A stretch of 9,011 nucleotides of DNA from Alcaligenaceae bacterium (lineage in GTDB: Bacteria > Pseudomonadota > Gammaproteobacteria > Burkholderiales > Burkholderiaceae): the NCBI GenBank assembly GCA_947445495.1, contig CANFEI010000028.1:1-9011 (forward strand), in the 5' to 3' direction. Of this stretch, positions 1 to 6,150 are shown one piece after another (position 1 is the stretch's first letter; the number at the start of each line of letters is the position of its first letter). Position numbers and translations under genes: made by a program. A model generated the notes under the pieces. It did no database searches and was not told the DNA's origin. It saw only the letters and a list, made by a program, of their open reading frames with translations.

Positions 1-16
1 GAAGAATTTTCTTCAT
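1..16 (-). CDS. Start of a divergent leftward gene (5' fragment only)
   Basis: On the minus strand an ATG at 16-14 is followed by AAG AAA ATT CTT and then the window edge, giving MKKIL. It is preceded by a strong Shine-Dalgarno sequence, AAAGGAG (33-27 on the minus strand), with a 10-base spacer. A short basic start followed by hydrophobic residues is typical of a signal peptide, so the product may be exported, but five residues cannot identify it. If real, it is transcribed away from the dehydrogenase gene at 254, which makes 17-253 a divergent control region. The alternative is that the AAAGGAG-ATG pairing is chance. Confidence 0.5.
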
Positions 17-85
17 TTATTTACTGCTCCTTTAGGCGAAAGAAACTAAGTCATATTTTGATTGAACACCGACAGAAGAAGAAGT

Positions 86-108
86 AGTCTGACCAAGACT
101 TTTCGTCT
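86..108. repeat. Short palindrome with alternating half-sites
   Basis: AGTCT (86-90) and AGACT (96-100) form a perfect 5-bp inverted repeat around the spacer GACCA. The core GTCT/AGAC recurs in alternating orientation at 87-90, 96-99 and 105-108, each step being 9 bp. Such spacing could bind a dimeric repressor or activator of the divergent genes. Short repeats of this size also arise by chance, and no regulator gene is visible in the window. Confidence 0.3.
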
Positions 109-149
109 ACAAGGGTTATCCATGGCTTAGTGTTTCCTAATATGAGTAC

Positions 150-200
150 GGTAGGCAGCTCTGGGACTATTTTGATGGATCGAGTGGTTAAATGCCTACC
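150..200. repeat. 8-bp inverted repeat GGTAGGCA / TGCCTACC
   Basis: GGTAGGCA at 150-157 is exactly complementary to TGCCTACC at 193-200. Their centres are 43 bp apart, close to four helical turns. The right arm ends just before the possible -10 hexamer TAGAAT (206-211) of the dehydrogenase gene. It could be a pair of regulator sites with DNA looping, or the stem of a long-loop RNA hairpin if transcription starts further upstream. The match is seen directly, but the function is inferred. Confidence 0.4.
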
Positions 201-240
201 TTAGATAGAATTATTAAAACCCATCATCAAAAAAGCGAAA

Positions 241-246
241 AAGGAG
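241..246 (+). promoter_or_regulatory. Ribosome binding site AAGGAG of the dehydrogenase gene
   Basis: AAGGAG lies 7 bases before the ATG at 254. This is a near-consensus Shine-Dalgarno sequence at good spacing, and it fixes the start of the dehydrogenase gene. Confidence 0.85.
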
Positions 247-253
247 CTAGATC

Positions 254-1144
254 ATGAAAGTCGGTCTTATTGGAGCAGGCAATATTGGACAGCATTTCGC
301 CACGCGCATCCTCGCGTCCGAACATCAACTCGTGATCTTTGATCTAAACAAAGATGTGATGAAGCGGTTTGTTGACCTCGGCGCGCAAGCCGCAACAAGC
401 GTGCAAGACCTCGCTTCAAAAGTAGAGACTGTATTTTTATGCCTACCCGTGCCAGCAGTAGTTAAATCCGTCGCGCAGGAGTTAGTGAAAGGCGCGATGA
501 TGCGCACCCTAATCGACCTCTCAACGACCGGACCTTCCGTCACAAAAGAAGTCTATGACGTCATTTCTCCAAAAAAGATTGGCTTCGTCAGCGCTCCGGT
601 TAGCGGTGGCACCGTCGCTGCACAGCATGGCACTTTGGCGATTATGGCGGGCGGAGATGAAGCGGCATTTAAGCTCGCCGAGCCAATTCTTAAAATTATC
701 GGTAAAAATATTTTTTATTTGGGCGCCGAGCATACGCTTGGCCAGACTATGAAAATCATTAACAACACGCTCTATGCAACGAGCATGCTCGCAAGCTGCG
801 AAGCCCTGGTGTATGGCGTTAAGGCTGGCCTAGATTCCAAAACAATGCTGGACGTCTTGAACGTTTCTAGTGGCCGCTCCTTCGCAACGCTCGAGCGTAT
901 CCCCCAATGTGCGCTCGACCGCAGCTTCCCAACACGTTTCACGACTGAGCTTCTGCATAAAGACATCAAAATGTGTCTCGATGAAGCTGAAAAAATTGGC
1001 GCACCGATGCTCATCAATCAAACTGCAAGACAGTTTTTGGCCTTTGCGATGACGCAGGGTGACGGCCCAAAAGATAACCTCATACCCATCCGGCACTTTG
1101 AACAATGGGCCGGCGTCGAATTTGGCGCGGCAACAAAGAAGTAA
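254..1144 (+). CDS. NAD(P)-dependent beta-hydroxyacid dehydrogenase (3-hydroxyisobutyrate dehydrogenase family)
   Basis: A cytosolic oxidoreductase of 296 residues, the normal family length, that should interconvert a beta-hydroxyacid and its semialdehyde or keto acid. An N-terminal Rossmann domain carries GAGNIG (7-12, GxGxxG). Asp30 at the end of the second strand suggests a preference for NAD over NADP. The substrate loop is SAPVSGG (113-119), where relatives usually have DAPVSGG. The second, helical domain has the catalytic lysine Lys167 in GQTMKIINN (163-171) and the C-terminal KDIK motif (236-239). The start is set by AAGGAG at 241-246. The next gene follows after 10 bp and is probably cotranscribed. 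The true substrate (3-hydroxyisobutyrate, tartronate semialdehyde, 4-hydroxybutyrate or another) cannot be told from the sequence. Confidence 0.9.
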   Translation: MKVGLIGAGNIGQHFATRILASEHQLVIFDLNKDVMKRFVDLGAQAATSVQDLASKVETVFLCLPVPAVVKSVAQELVKGAMMRTLIDLSTTGPSVTKEVYDVISPKKIGFVSAPVSGGTVAAQHGTLAIMAGGDEAAFKLAEPILKIIGKNIFYLGAEHTLGQTMKIINNTLYATSMLASCEALVYGVKAGLDSKTMLDVLNVSSGRSFATLERIPQCALDRSFPTRFTTELLHKDIKMCLDEAEKIGAPMLINQTARQFLAFAMTQGDGPKDNLIPIRHFEQWAGVEFGAATKK

Positions 1145-1154
1145 CAACATCGCG

Positions 1155-2150
1155 ATGCGCGCAATACTTCTGACGTTTGTGCTGTTTGGGCTAATCGCGT
1201 GTACGCACACGCTCTCGCCCAAACCACCGATCGTGATCGAAAATTCAATCGGCATGAAATTGGTGCGCATCCCTGCAGGGGAGTTCCTAATGGGGAGCGA
1301 CGAAACGGTCGACACCCTGTTAGCGGACTTTCCGACTTACGTTAGAGACCACCTCGCTGCACCAGACGACGAACAACCCGTACATCACGTTCGCATCTCC
1401 AAACCTTTTTTTCTGGGTCAACATGAAATTACGGTTGATCAATTCAAAGCTTTTGTTGAACAGTCGGGCTACGTCCCGGAATCCATCGCTGATGGGTCCG
1501 GCGCCTATGGCTTTAATGCCCAGTACGATCCAAGCAAGACGCCAAGACAGGATGCCTTCGAAGGGCGCGATCCAAAGTATTCTTGGCGTAACCCTGGTTT
1601 TGTTCAACGCGGGGACGAGCCGGTTGTCAACGTGACATGGAAGGATGCGGTTGCACTCGCAGACTGGTTGAGTCAAAAAGAAGACGTCCGCTATCGACTG
1701 CCGACCGAGGCTGAATGGGAATACGCGTGCAAAGCAGGGTCAATGGATCGTCATATGGCTGGCAACCACCCTGAGGGCCTTGCCCAACACGGCAACATCA
1801 TGGATCAAGATACGACCAAGAACTGGCCTCAATATGCTCAAAAAGCTGCGCAATATTCTGATGGTTTTGCCTTTACCTCACCGGTCGGGAGCTTTAAGCC
1901 AAATGCCTTTGGGCTTTACGACATGCTGGGCAACGTCTGGGAGTGGGCCTCAGACTGGCATGCCCCAGACTATTACTCACGCACCCCCACCGAGGATCCC
2001 GTAGGCCCGCAATCTGGCGAAGTTAAAGTGCGCAGGGGTGCATCCTGGCACACCATGCCAATTTACGGTCGGTGCGCCTTTCGTAATTGGAATACACCAG
2101 AAACACGCTACACACTGGTCGGTATACGGCTCGTCAAAGAAATTAAATAA
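1155..2150 (+). CDS. SUMF1/FGE-like lipoprotein, probably not a true formylglycine-generating enzyme
   Basis: 331 residues from the ATG at 1155. The frame is open upstream into the dehydrogenase gene, but this start gives a clean lipoprotein signal: MRAILL, a hydrophobic stretch and the lipobox LIAC with Cys16. The mature protein should be lipid-anchored in the periplasm. The FGE-sulfatase fold spans about 30-328, with GMKLVRIPAGEFLMGS (33-48), PFFLGQHEITVDQFKAF (84-100), PVVNVTWKDA (156-165), YRLPTEAEWEYA (180-191), LYDMLGNVWEWASDW (254-268) and VRRGASW (292-298). Aligned by its conserved RCA and NTP segments, the C-terminal part lacks both catalytic cysteines of known FGEs. Only Cys192 and Cys307 remain in the mature chain. 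It may be a structural or binding member of the superfamily. No sulfatase gene is in the window. The ribosome site is weak (AAAGAAG, 1135-1141), so translation may be coupled to the preceding gene. Confidence 0.85.
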   Translation: MRAILLTFVLFGLIACTHTLSPKPPIVIENSIGMKLVRIPAGEFLMGSDETVDTLLADFPTYVRDHLAAPDDEQPVHHVRISKPFFLGQHEITVDQFKAFVEQSGYVPESIADGSGAYGFNAQYDPSKTPRQDAFEGRDPKYSWRNPGFVQRGDEPVVNVTWKDAVALADWLSQKEDVRYRLPTEAEWEYACKAGSMDRHMAGNHPEGLAQHGNIMDQDTTKNWPQYAQKAAQYSDGFAFTSPVGSFKPNAFGLYDMLGNVWEWASDWHAPDYYSRTPTEDPVGPQSGEVKVRRGASWHTMPIYGRCAFRNWNTPETRYTLVGIRLVKEIK

Positions 2151-2168
2151 AACGATCCACTGAATGAA

Positions 2169-2182
2169 ATAAGATATCTTAT
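2169..2182. repeat. Perfect 14-bp AT-rich palindrome
   Basis: ATAAGATATCTTAT is its own reverse complement and lies 18 bp after the stop of the FGE-like lipoprotein gene, between convergent genes. No T-run follows on either strand, so it is not a standard intrinsic terminator. It could be a protein-binding site or chance. Confidence 0.4.
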
Positions 2183-2255
2183 GACGGTCTCAAACGCACG
2201 GATTTCACCGAATGCGCTGAGCGCGCTTGCCACCACCTTATCGATTTTTGTTTCC

Positions 2256-2277
2256 CCGATAACTTGATGTTATTCGG
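2256..2277 (-). other. Stem-loop just after the outer-membrane protein gene
   Basis: On the minus strand CCGAATAAC and GTTATCGG pair over 8 bp with one bulged base, around the loop ATCAA. The stem begins about 7 bases after the TAG stop of the barrel gene. The bases after it on that strand are G- and A-rich instead of a U tract, so a classical terminator is unlikely. It may still mark or protect the mRNA 3' end. The rest of 2151-2284 shows no gene. Confidence 0.35.
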
Positions 2278-2284
2278 ACACAGA

Positions 2285-3217
2285 CTAAAACCGATGGGAT
2301 AGGCTCAACGCAGCCGCTACACCCGTTTTATAACTATCGCTGTAGGAAGTATTCCCGCTCGCGTCAACCACCGATAAATTGCCACCGACTGTCGCGGCAG
2401 CATAGAGATCTACCCGTGTACTTGGTGCGATCTGGTAGGACAAACGTCCGAAGAAAGGGACGAACTTGTTTTGACCAATACCACCGGGCACAGGACCCGT
2501 ATCATTTAGTCTAAAACGATACGAACGATAGGCACCTCCGCCAGCAAGCGTCCATTTTTCTGTTAACGCATAAGACAACTCAAGGCCAGCGCCACCAGCG
2601 GGGCCAGCGGGCAAGGGGTTGCTCAGACGCAGTTTGTCCGTAATATTCCAATTCACAACCAGGTAAGGAAACACCTTTGTCTGATCGATCTGTCGGAACA
2701 CCCCGGCACCAAAACCTAAGGTCAGATCTTTAGAAAAGCGTCTCGCCGCACTCATCACCGCGCCATACGTCGCTGTTCCACCCGTGCCTGTTCCCGATTC
2801 GCCTGACCACTCAACCGTCGGCATAAACCCAAGACGCCACTCCGGCGTCGGAGAGTAAAAAAAACTCATGCCTAGCGCTGGTGTTTCGATTGACGACCAA
2901 GGCCCACGGCCATTGAAGGCAGTCGGACTCGTCCACTTCCAGTTTTGATAGCCATAGCGCACGTTGACGCCGGCGGCAAACTGCCCTGTGAACTGCCTCG
3001 TGACGTTCACGTTTGCGTTGGCGTCCTGCCAGTTAAAGCTTCCGCCGCTGCCCAAGCCCGTATCAAACTGATTGAGACCCGTCACACCCATTGAGGTAAC
3101 CGTCACGCCCGGAGAGACCGGTTGCGCGGATACGATGTGCCCGATAGGCAAAATACATAAAAATCCCGCATACACAACCACAGTCCGGAGTCGAGCTCCA
3201 AAAACAATCGCTTTCAT
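2285..3217 (-). CDS. DUF6268-like outer-membrane beta-barrel protein
   Basis: 310 residues from the ATG at 3217. A TTG at 3277 would add 20 residues, but 3217 is preferred because AAGG sits 9 bases before it and a normal signal peptide then follows: basic start, hydrophobic core 12-25 and a probable cleavage after Ala31 (VSA|QP). The mature chain is rich in Gly and aromatic residues, alternates polar and nonpolar residues as beta strands do, and ends in Phe (SLSHRF), the usual signal for insertion by the Bam complex. The segment YRFRLNDTGPVPGGIG (233-248) and the run VDLYAAATVGG (269-279) recall the DUF6268 family from memory. No transport substrate is known. It lies 114 bp after the secreted adhesin-E-like gene on the same strand, so the two may be cotranscribed. 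Confidence 0.75.
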   Translation of the reverse strand: MKAIVFGARLRTVVVYAGFLCILPIGHIVSAQPVSPGVTVTSMGVTGLNQFDTGLGSGGSFNWQDANANVNVTRQFTGQFAAGVNVRYGYQNWKWTSPTAFNGRGPWSSIETPALGMSFFYSPTPEWRLGFMPTVEWSGESGTGTGGTATYGAVMSAARRFSKDLTLGFGAGVFRQIDQTKVFPYLVVNWNITDKLRLSNPLPAGPAGGAGLELSYALTEKWTLAGGGAYRSYRFRLNDTGPVPGGIGQNKFVPFFGRLSYQIAPSTRVDLYAAATVGGNLSVVDASGNTSYSDSYKTGVAAALSLSHRF

Positions 3218-3331
3218 AGAGTTTGACCTTAATAGGAAGGGCAGCAAGATAAAAAATAGAATATCACCTAAACCCAAACTAAAACGGGGATTCGGCCCTC
3301 AATCTTTGCGTGCAGACTGTACTTATTCGAA

Positions 3332-3745
3332 CTATTTCTTTCCCGTACAGGAAAAATTTTTGAGCTCTTGCTCAACGCTTCGCGGGTTGATGGCTTTCCA
3401 CGGCCCATAGACCTTTTGCGTATTCACCACATCACCCTTGGCCATACGCTCTTCAAACAGCTCAATCGTGTAGATCCTCACCCGATTATCAGGGCAGTTA
3501 TATTGCGCCTTGATGACGACCGAATGAAATACGTGCCCTTCTTCATTACGCATCTTGCGTTTGTAGTCAAGCATCTCTGCCACATTCACAAACCTATCCA
3601 TTTGAATAAGCTCGCTGCGTTCGGTATAGGTAGTGAGGGTTGCGTCCTCATGCATACTCAGCCACTGCGCGTGAGCATGGTTACCGAATAGGCCATGCAG
3701 CAGCACCAACACACAGAACATCAAAACGGTCGCGCTGTCTCTCAT
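3332..3745 (-). CDS. Secreted protein of the surface-adhesin protein E type
   Basis: 137 residues. The ATG at 3745 has AAGGA five bases upstream (3755-3751). A signal peptide covers 1-26, with probable cleavage AHA|QW, leaving a mature protein of about 111 residues. The pattern matches the small secreted family named after Haemophilus protein E: an initial QW, a central YKRKM segment (61-65) followed by a strand leading to the first cysteine (Cys84, YNCPDNRVR), then WKAINPRS (116-123) and a last cysteine near the C-terminus (Cys133). Cys84 and Cys133 are the only mature cysteines and probably form a disulfide. Such proteins are common in Betaproteobacteria, mostly without known function, so adhesion should not be assumed here. 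The family call is from pattern recognition. Confidence 0.7.
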   Translation of the reverse strand: MRDSATVLMFCVLVLLHGLFGNHAHAQWLSMHEDATLTTYTERSELIQMDRFVNVAEMLDYKRKMRNEEGHVFHSVVIKAQYNCPDNRVRIYTIELFEERMAKGDVVNTQKVYGPWKAINPRSVEQELKNFSCTGKK

Positions 3746-3828
3746 GCTTTTCCTTTTCAGAGTCTAAAACTGATGTTGGGGCCCTACCCCAAGTACCGCG
3801 CTTTGGGCTGAGTTAATTTTTTTATCAT

Positions 3829-3847
3829 TATTCGCGTAAGACGAATA
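3829..3847 (-). promoter_or_regulatory. Possible operator and promoter of the adhesin-E-like gene
   Basis: TATTCG (3829-3834) and CGAATA (3842-3847) form a perfect 6-bp inverted repeat around 7 bases. On the minus strand TTGTCT, then 17 bases, then AATGAT makes a weak sigma-70-like promoter (4 of 6 matches in each box), with the repeat lying mostly between the boxes. This would suit a repressor site upstream of the gene at 3745. The whole 3746-3889 gap holds no gene. Confidence 0.3.
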
Positions 3848-3889
3848 GACAAAATTTAACAGTTTTAGCGTGTTGGATCACCCAGAAAA

Positions 3890-5143
3890 CTAGGGGGATT
3901 CTTTCTTCATAGCGCACTCGAGCGCCTCTCTGTGGGCGGGATGCGCGATCTTAAGCATCGCTTTCATCCGTTCGGTCAGTGTTTTCCCGCGAAGTTGTGC
4001 GGCACCCCACTCTGTCACGATCACGTCCGCATCGCTACGCGCGCATGTGACGGGACCCGCCTTAATCTGCGACACAATTCTGCTCAAACTCCCGTCTGGC
4101 GTGGTTGAGGGCAACGCAATAATCGAGCAGCCGCCAGGTGCTGCGAGCGCTCCACGGACAAAATCTACAAGCCCACCTGTCGCACCAAGGTAACGACCCT
4201 GCGCTACTTCGGCATTGACTTGTCCCGTCAAATCAACCTCAATCGCAGAATTGATCGCGGTAAATCGATTAAGTTGCAACAGCTGTTGATGCGCATGCGT
4301 ATAAGCGTAGGGCTGTAAATTCAAACTGTTGTAGCTGGCGCCAAAGTCATAGAGTTTTTGTGTACCGAGCAATGAAGCGGTCGTGATTTTTCCAGTATCA
4401 ATTGCTTTGTAGGCATTTGTCACAACCCCGGAGTGCACCAAGTTAATAATTGCATCACCCAAGACGCCGGAATGTATGCCAAGATCACGACGATCGTACA
4501 ACAAACTTAAGATAGCATCTGGTATCGCACCCAAGCCAAGCTCAAGGACAGCGCCATCGCACACAAATTGCGCCGCATGCGTTGCAATTCGCTTTTCAAT
4601 TTCGCCAAACCGTGCAACGGGTAGTTCGAGAAGCGGTCGATCGCTATCGATACTGGCGTGAATCGTAATACCTTCAAGCAAGCCAGCAGTATTGGTCCAG
4701 GGCATTTGCTGATTGATTTCGGCAATCACAACGCGAGCGCGTCGAGCGGCCTCCACCATATAGTCTGCCGAAATGCCCAGACTATGTTTACCATCTGGCC
4801 CAGGCGGACTTAGCTGCAACAACGCTACATCGCACGCGATCTCGCCCCGCGTGATCATGCCACCCAACTTGGAACAGTGCAGCGGGATCACATCAAGGAC
4901 ACCCGCGTCAATTAACCGACTATTTAGCCCAAATCCACCAAAACTCGACAAGCTTAGATAGTCTGCATGCTCAGGCTGAAGCGTTTGCGAGTACGTTGCA
5001 CCGACAAACACCGAGACAGGCCCAATCGCTTGACGTTGAGCCACCACCGCCTCAGTCAGTGTGAGTGGTTCGGCAGTCGTTTGCGTCCAGACCAGTGCGT
5101 CGCCTGGTCTGATATAGCGCGCTAAGTCTATCTGTTCAGTCAA
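3890..5143 (-). CDS. Acetyl-CoA hydrolase / 4-hydroxybutyrate CoA-transferase-like protein
   Basis: 417 residues from a TTG start at 5143 that overlaps the TGA of the upstream reductase (TTGA, 4 bp). The frame is open to another TTG at 5194, but the later start gives the usual family N-terminus (TEQIDLARYIRPGDALVW) and suggests coupled translation. No clear Shine-Dalgarno is seen. Family features, numbered from 5143: the N-terminal CoA-transferase domain with QTTAEPLTLTEA (21-32), LQLSPPGPDGKHSLGIS (109-125), LGLGAIPDA (202-210), then the C-terminal domain with INSAIEVDLTGQVNAE (297-312), GATGGLVDFVRGA (320-332) and VTEWGAAQLRGK (376-387). Members move CoA between acids or hydrolyse acyl-CoA. 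At Gly226 (IHSGVLGD) I expect the catalytic Glu of 4-hydroxybutyrate CoA-transferase. The enzyme may be inactive in the classical ping-pong mechanism or belong to a variant subfamily. Confidence 0.85.
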   Translation of the reverse strand: MTEQIDLARYIRPGDALVWTQTTAEPLTLTEAVVAQRQAIGPVSVFVGATYSQTLQPEHADYLSLSSFGGFGLNSRLIDAGVLDVIPLHCSKLGGMITRGEIACDVALLQLSPPGPDGKHSLGISADYMVEAARRARVVIAEINQQMPWTNTAGLLEGITIHASIDSDRPLLELPVARFGEIEKRIATHAAQFVCDGAVLELGLGAIPDAILSLLYDRRDLGIHSGVLGDAIINLVHSGVVTNAYKAIDTGKITTASLLGTQKLYDFGASYNSLNLQPYAYTHAHQQLLQLNRFTAINSAIEVDLTGQVNAEVAQGRYLGATGGLVDFVRGALAAPGGCSIIALPSTTPDGSLSRIVSQIKAGPVTCARSDADVIVTEWGAAQLRGKTLTERMKAMLKIAHPAHREALECAMKKESP

Positions 5144-6123
5144 AACGTCACGACCGCCCGACCGCGAATGCCCGCTTGCATCACTTTTGCACAATGTTCA
5201 AGCAGGTTTTCAAATTTGATTGGATATGCAATTTGATGCAAATGTTGGGGATGTAAATCACCGCCCTTTGCCAGGCGTGCCCAAATTTCACCACGCTCTG
5301 GGACAGGATGATTGCCATTGATCCCTACTAACGACACCGAACGCAAAATAAATGGATAAATCGAAGTCATCAGCGTCTCACTCGCCGCATTTCCAAACGC
5401 ACAAATAACAGCCCGCTGTTTAGCAGAGCGCAGTACTGCATCAAGTGGTGCGCCTCCAACCGCATCGATCGCACCTGCCCAACGCTGTTCCTCAAGCGGC
5501 TTGTCGCCTCCAGCAATTTCGTCTCGACCAATTACGCGCGCTGCGCCGATTGATTTTAAATACTCTTCTTCGGATTTTTTACCCGTACTTGCGACGACTT
5601 CATAGCCAAGACCAGCCAGCATATCAATCGCAAAAGAGGAACTACCTCCGGTGCCGCCCGTGACCAGGATGGGGCCATCTGTCGTCTTCACGCGCCGCAG
5701 GATTTCATCAACGGCGACAGCAGACGTGTAGGCAGCCAACCCCATGGCAACCACATCAAACGGATTGGTCCCTACGGGCACACGGCCAACCCATGCCGCA
5801 GGTACACGCACATATTCGCTATAGGCACCGTCTCGACGCATGCCAAAGTCGCGCCCACCTTGCACGGTCACGACGTCACCCACCTTAAACGCTGGGCTAG
5901 CAGACTCAGCCACGACACCCGCCATTTCAATTCCGGGGATACACGGGAAGCGACTAATCACCTTCCCGACGCCCATCACCCCCCGAGCATCTTTGTAGTT
6001 CACTGCAGCGTACTGGGTCTTGATCACCACATCGCCCGGATCCAAATCAACGATCACTTGATCGACAAAGCGACTAACCCGCTTTCCATCTTCAAGATAT
6101 TGCCTAATCGCCTTAAATTTCAT
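5140..6123 (-). CDS. AcuI/YhdH-type NADPH-dependent acrylyl-CoA reductase-like MDR protein
   Basis: 327 residues, the normal length for this family. A cytosolic zinc-free medium-chain reductase: the catalytic-domain motifs NYKDA (42-46), IPGIEMAG (62-69) and DGAYSEYVRVPAAW (98-111) precede a Rossmann domain with VTGGTGGSSS (154-163), STGKK (179-183, probable NADPH phosphate contact), RWAGAIDAVGG (214-224) and YPFILRSVSLVGI (256-268). The RWAGAIDxVGG and PFILRxVxLxGI signatures mark the YhdH/AcuI group, whose characterised members reduce acrylyl-CoA to propionyl-CoA. Other enoyl-CoA or quinone substrates remain possible. The gene starts 27 bp after the class III CoA-transferase and overlaps the next gene by 4 bp, so it sits inside an operon. 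It lies between two CoA-transferases, which supports a CoA-thioester substrate. The ribosome site is weak (GGGGTGG). Confidence 0.85.
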   Translation of the reverse strand: MKFKAIRQYLEDGKRVSRFVDQVIVDLDPGDVVIKTQYAAVNYKDARGVMGVGKVISRFPCIPGIEMAGVVAESASPAFKVGDVVTVQGGRDFGMRRDGAYSEYVRVPAAWVGRVPVGTNPFDVVAMGLAAYTSAVAVDEILRRVKTTDGPILVTGGTGGSSSFAIDMLAGLGYEVVASTGKKSEEEYLKSIGAARVIGRDEIAGGDKPLEEQRWAGAIDAVGGAPLDAVLRSAKQRAVICAFGNAASETLMTSIYPFILRSVSLVGINGNHPVPERGEIWARLAKGGDLHPQHLHQIAYPIKFENLLEHCAKVMQAGIRGRAVVTF

Positions 6124-6150
6124 GCTGCCACCCCGACATTCAGTTTTTAT

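Larger units (their letters stand above)
17..253. promoter_or_regulatory. Divergent intergenic region with operator-like repeats
   Basis: I see no convincing gene here. The stretch lies between the leftward start at 16 and the rightward start at 254, so it should hold promoters for both. It contains an 8-bp inverted repeat (150-157 and 193-200), a compact palindrome (86-100) and a run of alternating GTCT/AGAC half-sites. A TAGAAT hexamer at 206-211 resembles a sigma-70 -10 box for the rightward pair, but no good -35 lies 16-18 bp upstream. The promoter may therefore depend on an activator. This is inference. Confidence 0.4.

Noticed and set aside
1..14. GAAGAA-TT-TTCTTC inverted repeat as a terminator or regulatory hairpin
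   Set aside because: The two-base loop is too small for a stable hairpin, and the repeat is explained by the Lys/Phe-type codons of the leftward start.
1..87. Plus-strand frame open from the window edge to a TAG at 85-87, possible tail of an upstream gene
   Set aside because: Twenty-eight codons of low-complexity Lys/Ser/Phe-rich sequence match nothing, and they overlap the better-supported leftward start at 16.
142..204. A 20-codon open frame (MSTVGSSG...) upstream of the dehydrogenase gene, possible leader peptide
   Set aside because: No ribosome binding site precedes its ATG and it has no run of one amino acid that would suggest attenuation.
1059..1154. Upstream extension of the FGE-like gene giving 363 residues
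   Set aside because: It overlaps the dehydrogenase gene by 86 bp and would bury the clear lipoprotein signal peptide that begins at 1155.
830..1315. A 161-codon minus-strand open frame across the dehydrogenase-lipoprotein junction
   Set aside because: It lies antisense to two well-supported genes, shows no family motif, and its sequence is what a shadow frame gives.
2214..2227. GCGC-rich palindromic stretch between the convergent genes as a terminator
   Set aside because: The stem is only 4 bp and the nearest T-run lies about 20 bases further on.
3072..3410. A 112-codon plus-strand open frame over the barrel gene start and the following gap
   Set aside because: It overlaps the signal-peptide region of the barrel gene and the end of the adhesin-E-like gene, and has no motif.
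3788..3824. CCCAAG...CTTTGGG stem followed by a T7 run on the plus strand, possible terminator
   Set aside because: No plus-strand gene ends nearby, the stem is short with a bulge, and the T-run is not directly next to it.
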